64,000 bases of DNA from Augochlora pura. Taxonomy: Eukaryota > Arthropoda > Insecta > Hymenoptera > Halictidae. The position numbers and the translations under genes are program-made. Shown piece by piece: positions 12,801-24,200 of this stretch; within the stretch, counting starts at the first letter, position 1, and every line of letters begins with the position of its first letter. The DNA is taken from positions 22,282,796-22,346,795 of the forward strand of contig NC_135777.1 of the NCBI RefSeq assembly GCF_028453695.1, given 5' to 3'. The notes beneath the pieces were generated by a model. It ran no database searches, was not told where the DNA came from, and saw nothing but the letters and a program-made list of their open reading frames with translations.

Positions 12801-13080
12801 GAGTTCGATCTCCCGGTGGAAAAAAGAAAACGACCTTACAAGGGTTTTCGCTTAGGAAATGCCGGCCTATCGGCGCCCAGCGGGACAGAAATATTCGGAA
12901 CGAACCGTAGGAACCGATGATCCGGCACGCATTCGTGACGGAAGTGGTTACTTCCTGTGGACCAAGGTTACGCAGCCGACGGCACGCTGATTTACATGAA
13001 TTTAACGTACTCGCCATGGGTATCCGTGTTCCCAGATGCTGAACGAGGACACTGAACACTGACTATAGCCCCGCAATTTA
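9881..13080. other. Non-coding block, mixed composition
   Basis: GC-rich DNA at 9890-10540 and 10990-11980 brackets AT-rich DNA at 10541-10990 and 11985-12200. A GA tract lies at 12309-12331. One long minus-strand frame at 11506-12114 is not low-complexity and is discussed as a finding. No RNA gene or exon is supported. Confidence 0.5.
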
Positions 13081-13308
13081 CACATTTGGTCACCGTTAAT
13101 AATTATTATTTTAATTGTTAAGGGGAACGCGATCGGCACGTGCACAGTTAATAGCCACCATTTTGGAAGTGCCGACGGCAGCGTCGTCCGCGGCGAAGAC
13201 GGGACACGCTGTCAATATGTCTCCGGTGTGACGTGCACAGTGCTGCGAATTGTTGTTCAATATTGTAAACAATACCACCGTTGTCTTCCTGGAATCACAG
13301 CTGCACGT
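13081..13308 (+). promoter_or_regulatory. Weak candidate promoter / non-coding first exon
   Basis: A short block contains a YY1/Pho-like string GCCACCATTTTGG (13154-13166) and repeated GTGCACAG motifs. It ends in a good 5' splice site, CTGCAC|GTAAGT, at 13308/13309. No ATG-led frame of interest is present. Such a block could be an alternative 5' UTR exon of the gene whose coding exon is at 43207. The evidence is only motif-level. Confidence 0.2.
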
Positions 13309-16300
13309 AAGTTCTCCTTTAACGCTGTACGTAGTGTGATAATAGCAGTAGTAAAAGGTTGAATTTATCGTCCGAAAAGGTACAATTAAAATCGGATTAA
13401 AATTAGGTTATTATTTGCACGACATGGCGTAATACACGTGATAAAAATTCCAGAACGATCTACTAAATAATTATTACCCATTAACACTGAACCCACCATG
13501 GTTGAATAACGGTTATTAATTTTGTAATTACATAAAGCTTTAAAGGAAAACGTATTATTGAAGCAATGATTACAGTGAAAGGTGTACCATATCTGAACAA
13601 ATTAGAACTTCTAACTAAATTGAACTATTCGATTATACTGTTTGGTACATTTAGTATCAAAGAAAACAGCTATCCTACACTGTTCCAAACACTGCAGCCA
13701 TAAAATAAATCACACGGGACAGGCCCGTCGTTTCTCCGTTTAAGCGACGCTATCAACTTATATAAATTGAATCGTCCGTTCCAAGAATTGACGAAAATGT
13801 TTGTATCTCCGTGGTGAGAGATCGTCGGCCGACGATTACAGCGAGCTCTCGGACAGCGTTTAAACTGTTCGAGGCGTCGGACTATTTTTACGCGACGCAG
13901 AGGGGCCCCCATCATCTGTTGGGGATCTCGGCCGATCGCTGGCACGCAGATTTTTGGAAATCTTTGTCCCGCGAGGAGAGGGCTACGTGACGCGGCATGT
14001 CGTTAACGAGCCGATGGAGATCGGCAAACGAGCGTCAGCGTCCCCGGCCGCTGCGGCGTCACGTGCGGCGAAGTTCCGACGGGGGCCGGAGTGCTGCTCG
14101 ACACGTGTTCCGTTGGACGGTGGCCGGGGCGCTCTGCTGGACCCGCATCGTTTCAAGATCCACAGATACTTGAGCATGCCGGCCTGGCGAACATCAAAGA
14201 AACACCCTCATTGATGCACGGAAAACAACGAGGAAATCCAACGGACCGTACGAAAATAAACTGACGCGGAATCACTGGGCCTGCGTGTAAACAAAAATAG
14301 AACCGGGATCGTCGCCGACTCGGATGCTCCTCGATCCGTTGAGACTGGGCCACGGGTAAGTGTCATTCCGACGTGCCTGATCCCGCCTTTGAAAACCGTT
14401 CCAGGCTGATTGACGAATTTATAACGTCGGTTATCGACGACGCCGCGAGTTTATTTTCACTCGGCCGTGTATTTAACGAATATATGTAACCCGACTCGGT
14501 TATCTCGCGGATGTATACGCGCTGATAAATTGTACAACGGGGTTCGTTCGCTATCCGTTATCTAATATCGAAATTTGATAGAGAGACGTAGCCGATTTTC
14601 TGAACGCTGCCGGAATTGTTTACGATCTCGGCTAAAAATGTGGCCGAAGTAAATCCGACCAAGGGACAAATTATGCTCTTCCATCGTGCCTTTAATTGCG
14701 TAAAAATAAATCGGACCTGGACAAACGCTGGTAAGCTGCAAACAAAGTTTGGAATTTACGTCCGCTGACGCGTGAATCACTGGATAATATTTTCACCTGT
14801 CGTTTCAGCGGCCAGCGACGAGATCTTCGAATAATTGCCAGGACTGTGTCTTGGTGAAGGTAGAATTGCGAGGACCGGAACGATCGAGCTGATATTCGCT
14901 CAATAAATACCTGCTCTGGGACCTGATAGCCGCCGCTGATTTGTCCTCGACCGAGGCAAATTAATTCCCGCGTGAAAAGTGCGATCCCCCCACGGCGAGA
15001 CAATCGAACCGCCGATGAATCACGCTCGTCCCGATGTTTTAACGCCCGCGTAGAACGCGGCGCGCCGTCGTCGATCCGACGATCGACGCGTATTAATCGA
15101 CGCGTCGACGGCCTCGTCGCTACCAATTTCTGCCGTACAACTTCCACGGCCGGCCCGCGGTGAGTTCGGCCCCCGGGGCTCGCCAGGGCCTCGCGTCGAG
15201 ACCGAGTAATAGATACATGATAGAATCGTCGCGGCTGTTGCCGGAGGCATGGGTGGGGACACGATCGACGACGATACAACGCCGTATTTATACGCCGATC
15301 AATTCCTGGAGCGGACGGTGTCGCGTGCGGACCATTGTCACGGCTCTTTTCGTGTGTGTTGACCCTCGCGCACACAGCCGGCTGACGCATCGTCTCGCGC
15401 CGCGTTCATTTTCTCACGGGCAGCTACTCCTTTCTTACTTTTTTTTTTCTCTCTCCGCTTCTTCCTTTTTTCCCTCTTGCTTTCTCCTTTTTTTTTCTCG
15501 CCCCGCTGCTTCTTCTTGTTCTCCTTTTAATATTTAACGCCGCGGTCTCGAGGAGCCCGACGGACAGAAGTGGCCGGTGGAACGGCCGCCGAGAGCCGAG
15601 CGGATATTTAAACGGCGCGCGAGGAACGGGGCGCTGCCATTTACATTACTCGGCTCGGTTAATTCTATTTCGGGAATGGGAGGCCGGGGAAAGCTAATAA
15701 TACAATTGTACCGTAAATAGTGAATGAATAAATAAGAGGGCGCACGGGGGGGCAGCGTGGCGTACCTGTTGGCGCGGCTCTTGGCGAAGGGGGGCCGGCG
15801 CGAATTAAACCTTTGCGATCGGACGACGGCTCTGATTCATCGCTTAGAAATGCTGCGTAACGTCTGGGAGTAGCTTTAACGTTGTCAAATTTCTTCGCAA
15901 CTTGAAAATTGTTAACAGTGTAGCTAGTATAGTCAGTGCTCAATTTCAGATGAATAAAATGGATTTAAGTCGTATAAAATATATAAGTGTATAAAACTAT
16001 AAATCGGAAAAGCTGTTTTTTTTTCACTATAGATTAATACATTATATTTAATTACTAATTAATTTATAGATATAATAATTAAACAAGCTTATCTAGTTCG
16101 GTCTGCATATATTTTTTATCATGCCTTATTCTTTCGACAGCGATATATTCTTTAGTCTTGGACTTATTATAAAGTATATCTATTCTACATATTTTCCAAA
16201 CTTGAACGCATAATAGATGTAAGTCTAGCAACGATAGCGAAGTATAATTCTGCAGTCCATTGTCCCAAAGTCCAGTCAGACAGTCACTGTCGTCCAACAG

Positions 16301-18479
16301 ACGAAATTAAGCCATGAAAATGAAGCACTACCATCCGACTTCCGCACAATATTCTAGGAACAGCGGCGGTCTGTTCGAAATTTCCCGTGCCTGTTCTTCA
16401 AAACCGGCCGCATAATTGAACGTCTACAGCGTAAGTAGCGTTCCAGAGTGGCCACGGGGGTTAGCTGTTGAATTTAAGCAAATTCGGTCCCGAATCGCGG
16501 CGGAAATTCAAGGGTACCGAGGCAGAAAGGATTCAGAGCCGTGCTCCGTCAAGGCCACGTCCTTAAAAGATTAACGCGCCGTCCGCGGGCAAAGGGTCGG
16601 CCGGTTCCCCTCGCCTTGACCCCTGATAAAGGAGAAAGAGCGAGAAAGAGAGAATGAGAGAGAGAGAGAGAGAGTTCGCGAAATCAGAGAACTCTGGTCC
16701 GCGTAACATCCGCGTTTTCGGTCGGTGCATAAATTTGTTTTTTCACCAAATAAATACGCCGGCCATTTATTTACGGTGCTGTGTCGGCAAGGGAGGGGCC
16801 CCTTGACCCCTCTGTCCGTCCCGGGGTCCTGACTCGCGCGGTCCTGTCGGCGCTGGCCAGGAGTTGTCGCAGCGCTAACGTTCGCCCGGATAAATAAATA
16901 TTGACCGTTGGGAGCCGGGCACCGCAAACAAATCCATTAATAACAGGAATTTAGCCCCGCTCTCGCGCGCGCGGGAGGCGGCGGCGGAACGGTTTACGCT
17001 CGCATTTAGCCGGTACCTGGCCCGATTGTCGTCGCGTTCCCGTGCACCGTCGGAATCGGCGTTGTCGGTGTCAATTTATATCTGCGGGTAGATCCACCGT
17101 TACGCTAGAATAATTTAATAACGCTCGGCTACGGGCCGCTTCTCCCGTCTCCCTTTCTCCGGCGGGGCGGCGCGCGTTCGGCCGTCCTTCTCCGACGAAC
17201 CACTCCCCCCCCGCGAAGCCAGAAGTCGTCGGCGACGATCGATCCCGTTTGGAAGTGCGACGAGGACCGCCGTTGTGCGGATCGGCTCGCGATCGGGAAC
17301 AGAGGCGGCGGAAGGGAACAACACGCCGGCACGCAATTAGCAAAACTGTAATCAAATATACAGCGCCGTTTAATATCGACAGTGCACGATTTCGAGACGC
17401 GCGGTGTCTCGTTAGCGCGGCCATTATCGGAGCAAACACGCGCGCGCCGTAACCGCCGATTCTGTGCCTTTTCTGCGCGCGGAATCGATTGATCGGAAGA
17501 CTCCTGTGACATTAATTGTTATTTGTTTTCGCGGGCTGTGATCGCTGGATGATGCGACAACATCTTTCATCGCTCTTTGCTGATCAAATTTTTTATGGAG
17601 CTGCTCTGTTTTCAGTATCGTTTGTCGCTGACGGATCGTCTGAATCTTTCATCGTCGTTTAATGGGACAATTTCAACCCTTGACTGCTGACGTTGATCCG
17701 CGAGGCAGCTGGTAATTACATATTCACCCGAGATGAGTGGACTATGGATCTCTATGCAGAATTTTGCCATAAATGCATACAAACTCCAGTGATGAGATGA
17801 TATAGGAAGAATTACAATATTGTAAGGAGAGTTATTATAGTAAGAAATTGTAAAGAAAAAGTGTAAGGAATTTTTGATAGTTTTAGCAGTTAAGGATCAC
17901 CGCAACGTTCCAAGTAATCCATTCTATCAACCCCTGTGCACTCGCCCTCCACACAATTTGTTACAGAAAATAATGCCTACGTAGAACTTGACCTCGGACT
18001 TGAACTCCCGAGGCTAATCTTCAAACGCAAGATCGGATCACAGTTGAAATACCCTAGCGGGTCGCCTGAAAATCCACCCTAGACCGTCTTATCAGCCCCG
18101 GCATCCCTACAGAAGCTCTCGGAATCTCGCACAGCCTATGACCCCGATAAAAATGACAGGACGAAGTATCTCGTAGAACCAGGTCCAGAAACCTGAAGCG
18201 TCGTATGCACACAAACAAAACAGTGGAGGCAGCCTTTTCGTAGACAAATTTTCCAGCAACCCTATTCGCTAGGAACAGCAGCTAGACGTTGTCGGGTTAT
18301 AGAGTTCCGAAAAAGCTGATGGATCCGCGAACCCTGCAACGGATCATTGCGGGCGAGAGAACGTCGAACGAAGAAGAAGGTCCCATAGCCGACAAAGGAA
18401 CTCATTCCCCCTTCCACGGGCCGGTAAGAACAGTTATCCGGCGGCCGAAAGCGATCCGCTCCTCTCGACAGCTCTAACC
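13309..18479. other. Non-coding block, probable intron or upstream DNA
   Basis: AT-rich islands lie at about 13380-13690, 15890-16290 and 17740-17920 within CpG-rich DNA. There is a pyrimidine-rich stretch at 15430-15510 and a GA tract at 16631-16674. A TTAA terminus (TTAACACTGAACCCACC) at 13481 has no visible partner. Arginine-rich frames in 14690-15400 and 17070-17510 look like chance openings in GC-rich DNA. Confidence 0.5.
17673..17899. mobile_element. Degenerate TTAA-type element
   Basis: The left end reads TCAACCCTTGACTGCTGACG, and the right end inverted reads TGATCCTTAACTGCTAAAAC. About 12 of 18 positions agree in the core CCTTRACTGCT. Both flanking TTAA motifs are mutated (TCAA and ATCA). 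The interior (227 bp overall) is non-coding. Length and termini fit an old relative of the intact elements. Confidence 0.35.
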
Positions 18480-19249
18480 GGACTCCGCTCGTTGCGCGTC
18501 GCTCCGCTCCAGCATCCTCGCTCCCACCAGAGAGAGAGCAGAGCGGCGCGCTCTCCGCGCGCGGCGGGTCCATAGCGCCTCCACTAGCCGGTCTAGCAGT
18601 GCCACCACCACCGTCGCCGTCTCCACCACCACCACCACCACCAGCACCACCATCGGGCACACAACACACCACCACCGTCGCCGGCGTCTCCACCACCACC
18701 AGCACCACGCCGCGGCCAGCACCGGCGCCCGAGAGGCGAAGGGCCCCGAGGTTTCTGCGCTCCGCTCCGAGTCAGTTGGCCGACATGAGCCGCGCGCGCT
18801 GGGGCTCCTCGGTGTTCGATCGTTTGCTGAGGGTGTGCAACGCGGCTCTATCAGCTATCATCCGAGCTCGCTGAGAGAGAGAGATATGATACAGCGGCCG
18901 ACGCTCGCGGGACATCATTGTCGTCATCCACCGCGTCGATCGTCGAACTCGGAACCTAGTCGCGTGAGATAGTTCGTCGGGAGAGGGTTAATCGCGACAG
19001 TGTTGCGACCGATCCGGCTCGTCCTGGTGATCCTCTCGATCATCAATCGACGATCATTTTGGCCGAGAGAGAGAGAGCTTGTCCGTAGAAACGCGCGCAT
19101 ACGAGCGCGACCACAGTGTGATTGGTATACAGTGCGGTGCCGTTTTCTAGTGTCCTCAGTGATACACTGACCCGGAAGAAACTTTGAGTCGCGGGTTACG
19201 TGCGAGTGGATTTGTCGGAGGACTCTCCGCCAGGATTCGTCGATACTAA
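18480..19249 (+). promoter_or_regulatory. Candidate promoter and non-coding first exon
   Basis: This is a CpG-dense block with (CCA)n runs (about 18600-18712) and GAGAGAG motifs. It ends at TACTAA|GTGAGT, a strong 5' splice site (donor GT at 19250). Arthropod initiator-like TCAGT occurs at 18772 and 19156. No protein is obvious. I infer a 5' UTR exon that could splice to the exon at 43049 on the same strand, which implies an intron of about 23.8 kb. The transcription start and the link to 43049 are not shown by the sequence. Confidence 0.3.
18785..18874 (+). CDS. Possible 29-codon upstream ORF
   Basis: An ATG-led frame of 29 codons plus stop lies inside the candidate first exon. It is preceded in the same frame by the (CCA)n Pro/Thr-rich stretch, which lacks its own ATG. 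The C-terminal half (FDRLLRVCNAALSAIIRAR) would form an amphipathic helix. If the surrounding block is a 5' UTR, this is a uORF. It may equally be a chance frame, since nothing else supports translation. Confidence 0.15.
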   Translation: MSRARWGSSVFDRLLRVCNAALSAIIRAR

Positions 19250-20640
19250 GTGAGTCGATTTTTAATATTCGACTTTGCGTTTTGGATGTCTTAGAGCGAG
19301 TACTGCACCCTACGGATCCGTTTATCGATCCGCGTCGATCCTGCGATGCTAGATAGCCGGATGCATTGTTAACGAGTCGCGCGCGTCGGAAGATCCGCTT
19401 GCGACCCTTCAGTCGATCGTTTGAAATTCTATTAGGAATTAATCGGAAACATTGTGTCACTTTTCGAAGCATTGCATCTATTCGTACCGAAAGATCCAAT
19501 ACCTCGAACAACTTAACCGTGCGTCTTCTACACGAGATGTTACATACCGTAGCAGAGCCGCGATCTTCGCAGCGCGCATACCTCGCGTTTCGTTGTTCAC
19601 CACCGACGTTCCTGTTTACCTACACGGCAACCAGCGTTCCCGATTTTTACCAGAATTTTCGCGAAAAATCACAGGAGTGCTCGCATTCGGATCGCGACGG
19701 GACGGACGCGTTTGTTCGATAACGTCGCACAAAGGGACCATTAGAACGCGCGCCTCCGTTCCGGCGGTATTCGTGCACATATTTTCGGTGCGGAAACACG
19801 GAAGCTGTCGTTTCGCGAGGAACGAGGAATCCGCCGATGGTGCGCGCGACCGAGCACGTTCGCTCCGAAGACAGTGCTCGAAAACCGCTCGTCGGCTTTC
19901 GACAGGTTCTTTAATTAAAGCTTAATCCGACCGATACGCTCTTCGCGTTGTGCTCCCGAGTATATCGGCTCGTCGCGAAACGAACTAGGAAAATATTTCG
20001 CGGGGTTAACGAGCCCGTGCCGAGAGTGCTCTCGAATTAGGCGTGCTCCGATTCGTAGCGAGCGGCGGCGGCGGCCGAGCGCCGGTCACAGACGAGCTAA
20101 CACGAGAGAGCGCGTGTCGCTCGCTCGCTCTCTTGTTTTTCGAAAGTTCGACGAAATTAGGAGACGGATTTTATCTCGGAGCTCCCGCTGCGCCGTCGAA
20201 GGTCCGACGAGACTCGGGTGTTTTTAAAAAAGGCCGCGCCGCGCGCGATTACGCTCGACTTGCCATCGGTGTTCCGTTCGCGTCATTGCTATTCAAATTA
20301 GGCTACCGGCCGCGCGCCGGCAAATAAAGCGATTCTTATGCCGGCCCGCGAATTCCGCGGCCTGCGCGCCGCGATAAAAGCCGCGTTCGCCGAACCGACG
20401 ATTTATTGGCACCGCGGACACTCTCTCGTATGCGTCGGACATTCTTCGGCGATTTGTCGCGGGCGCAGAAATACCGTCGCGGTTTCGGCTCCCGTGCTTT
20501 CGCGTCCATTCGTGCGACTCGTTTATGTCGCGAGTCGTTTGAAGTGTTCTCTTTAAATTCGCTTTCGAACGGTACTGATCGGGGAGATCAAAGTTTTCGA
20601 TACTTTTTACGTTCGCTTCTTAGCATCTGTCGGTATAAAC
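19250..20640. other. GC-rich non-coding block downstream of the candidate first exon
   Basis: CpG-rich DNA with overlapping short open frames on both strands, as expected from GC bias. No acceptor-donor pair with a convincing frame was found. It could be the first part of a long intron. Confidence 0.5.
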
Positions 20641-21200
20641 TGTACTCAATTTTATTTTAGAGATTTTACATTATTTTAGGTTAGATATTTTTCAATTGCG
20701 TTTCTTCGAAGAGGGAGAGAAATTCATTTGAGTGCTTGTGTATTAATGACAAGAGATGAGAATTTTCTTTCAAGTTTGAATATTTTGACAGTGATATTTT
20801 TAATGAATATAGAAATATAGGAGTAACTAAGAAATTAATAAGAGTAGAGTAGAATCTTTATGTAGAAAAGAGCGGAGGTATTAACGCTTTGCACTCGGCT
20901 AGCACTTAAGGTTATCGTGTATTTAATATAAATTATAAGTAGCTATTACTTGAAATATTACAAAGTAGCAGTTTCTCTTTAATACTAAAACTACCATCGC
21001 CAAATACAACTGGCATGTGCTGCTTTAAAACATCGAGAAAATTCATTTAAAATTCATACGATTATCGCAGAACCATGTGACTTCAATCTTATTATAAAAA
21101 TATTTGTGGGAATATATCGAATTTAACCTTTATGGTTGTTAGGTGCAATTAGGTTTAGAATATAGAATGTCCGTTTATTGAACAGAAGACGTATGAATTG
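20641..21200. other. AT-rich island with single-ended TTAA remnant
   Basis: A left terminus TTAACGCTTTGCACTCGG lies at 20881-20898, clearly of the CCCTTTG class. No good inverted partner was found in the next 320 bases; a GTGCAATTAGGTTTA string near 21142 is only vaguely similar. Probably a truncated or decayed copy. Confidence 0.45.
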
Positions 21201-24200
21201 CAAGTCGCTTACTCGGTCGCCCAAATACAAAGAAAATAGTCTGGTTCGCTGTTTCGCCGTTCTTCTCGCTCTACGTTGTTTCGATGTTCTTCTTCACACG
21301 CTTTTCTTTTACTCTGCCTGCACCGCCGTATCGCACGCTTTATATACAGACATTTCGCCGTTGAAATTACGAGCAGAGGACAAACGCGTCGACCTAACGG
21401 ACACGGCTCGATGCAACGGCCGTGGCCGTTGCTTTTTTTTCTAAAACTTCCAAGAACAGTTTAGCTAGATCTTCACATATTAATACTTTAAATTCTCTTT
21501 AATTCATCCCTCTTTTTCTCCAACATCTCGCGCTTCATTTCCGATCAATCGACGTACAATTCGCAAGATTCGCGGACAAAAGCACGCGTACCGTCGATAC
21601 CGAAACGAATGCATATGGATGACCCGAACAATATTTCGCGTCGCATACTGCCGGCATAATCCAGTTACGCGTTTACCTCCCCGATTCCGAGAGACACCGG
21701 CGCAACGGGCACAAGGCTCTCTACCGCGTTTTAACATAAAGTCGCGATCAGCGGGGGCGAACAGAATTAATTCGCCCGCCTAATGCACGTACTTGTTGCG
21801 GCGGGAGCGGTCACGGCCGATAAACCCACGGCCGGCAAATGAGTCGTGACAATGCCGGCTCGTTCCGCGGATCTTTTTTGCAAACACGCCGCGCGTGAAA
21901 TCGAGCGGCGCCGGAACGAACGGCCGCGCGCGCAAATCGTCCGCTGTCCCATAAAACGTCTAACCCTTCCACCGATATTACACCGATATTATTCTCTGTC
22001 TCCGGCGAGATTCGATTTTCCGTCGGATTTTTCGCAAAGTCCCCGACCGGCGTCGAATAATAAAGTCCGCGATTTAATTCGTCGACGCGGTTAATCGAAG
22101 CGGAACAGGAGTTGCCGGAATAATCGGGGCATCGATACGCGCGCAAGTTGAATAATCGAAAACCCATTAGGTCGGCGGCTAGAGCGAAAAGTAAGTCGCT
22201 GAATGTTTGAAAATTGCTTGAAACGTGTAATTGTTCGACGTGCTCGCTCGTTCGTTCGCTCGTTCGTTCGTTCGCGAGTGCGCGCGCGGCCGGTTAACGA
22301 GGGAGAAGCGGAATGAGGCTGGCTGCGGCCCGGATTGATAATATCGGTTTTCAACCGGCGCGCGATTCATTTTCCGCGGCCCGTTATTGTTTTCATCAAT
22401 TCCAGCGCGCCTGTCGCGCTTTGCCGCGCGGTGTCTCCCTTCGAATTCGCCGAACATTTAGCCGCCGCGTTATTTATTTAGGCAGTTACGCGGCGGTGTC
22501 CGCCGTTTTGAGTGACTTCGCTAAATGCGACACCTTGATTGGCGGCACGACGGGACGGACGGGCTCTAGATTGTTTTCGATTTCCCGTCGCCTGGATGTA
22601 ACCAGCAGTTTCTGTTTAATCATTGAACGGCCGTCGTTGACAACTTTCGCTCGGAACAAAATCGCCGATTCTTCGCCGCGGTATCTTATTTTTTTAACAG
22701 AATGCAGCTCATAGCGGTATTCAGTTGTCGTTCCAATTATTCTCGATGTTTGAATTAATTCAATCTTCGCGCAACCTATTTTTGGACAAGTTACAGTTTT
22801 CAACGATTAATAAGGCAGAAGTATCTGTGATATGTCATCGATTCATTGTGACCCGATTTGTCACAGAGATGGTAGAATAAAAAATTGATTAGGCGTTTGG
22901 AAATCGAGGTAGAAATTCTAGCTGTATTTTTGGACATTGTTCTTTAAAATTTCATTCGTATATACTGTAGTGTATTTTGTATTTTAGTGTTTTATTTTAC
23001 ATTTTTTAATTCGTAGTTTCAGTTTTCTGTTATAATACTTTTGTATTATTATATACGAAATTATATACGCGCCAGGTTAAATTAAAATAAAATATTTATT
23101 GTTTGACGATAATGTTATAGAAATATGTGAATGTCTGTAGATTTAATTGCCCTAAAATGATATAAATATTTACGGTCGAATATCCGGTCGTAAAATGTTA
23201 AAATCGGCACATTTTTACATTGTATTGTTTAAGTCGTTTCCTGCACGAGATCCAAGCTCATTATGCATATTTTATTAAATCATGCGAAACATTCAAAAAT
23301 GGCAAGCGTCCTATCGTTTCGTTCCGGCACCGTATTTCGCGTGTCGAGATAAACTCGAATCTCCGTGGCTCGATCCCTCGAGGATCCAGCGGCTCGCGAT
23401 CTCCCCTTGTAAATCGTCGTGAGCTCCGTGTGGCCGCCATTACGGGTCCCGTCGAACGACGTGATCCCAACCCGCGTAATTCTAGTAAGTGCCCTCGAAT
23501 GTTTGTAAATCTCCGTTCGGCGCTGCATATGGCCGGCTACTTTACGATTATGCGAGAGAAAGAGCAGCGCTTCGCCGTTCCGGCGGAGAGGTCGGCCGGC
23601 CATTTATCTGTCTCCTGACCCGGCGGTCCGCCGCCGCCGCCGCCGCCGCCGAACGCGCTCTGCTCCCTTTCGCGTATTTTTCCGCGCGCGCCTTATGGCA
23701 CCGTGGAGACCGCCGCCGCCGCCGCCGCGCAGCAGCACACACAGCAGAGAACCCCGGGACACCCGGCAGTAATTCCGCGGAGCGTCCGGAATACACCGTT
23801 TATGGATCGCGCCGGGGTAACTCCGGTTTGAAATTCAGATCGCGACACGCCGCAACAGATGCGCCGCTTTTCGTCCCACCGGCTCCGAATCTGTCCTACC
23901 CGGGCCGGCCGGTACTCCCGACATTTAGTTTGATCGATTTAGACGGGTCTAGCGAGTCTGGACCGCGTTTCATTTTTATCGGGAAATATCGCGGTGGAGC
24001 GAATATCGATTAGAGCTCGGCGCGGAGACGAGAAACGGAGACGCGATGGAAATTAGAAATGTTACGGTCGACGACGATTTTTCTTTTTCTGTGACGTCAA
24101 GTAAGATGAATTTCTTTGCTATAGGCGAAGCTTTAGGTGAAGTGTGGTTGTTTTTGGCATTGTTTAGACAGTCCCAAGTTGGTGGTTCCTGTGGATTAGA

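Noticed and set aside
14692..15390. 232-codon minus-strand frame
   Set aside because: Very Arg/Ser-rich, in CpG-rich DNA with overlapping frames open on both strands; no motif.
18599..18784. Pro/Thr-rich frame from (CCA)n as an N-terminal protein domain
   Set aside because: No ATG precedes it in frame, and the composition is that of the trinucleotide repeat. Treated as UTR.
18924..19511. 195-codon minus-strand frame
   Set aside because: Lies antisense to the candidate first exon, crosses its donor site, is Arg/Ser-rich and has no recognisable domain.
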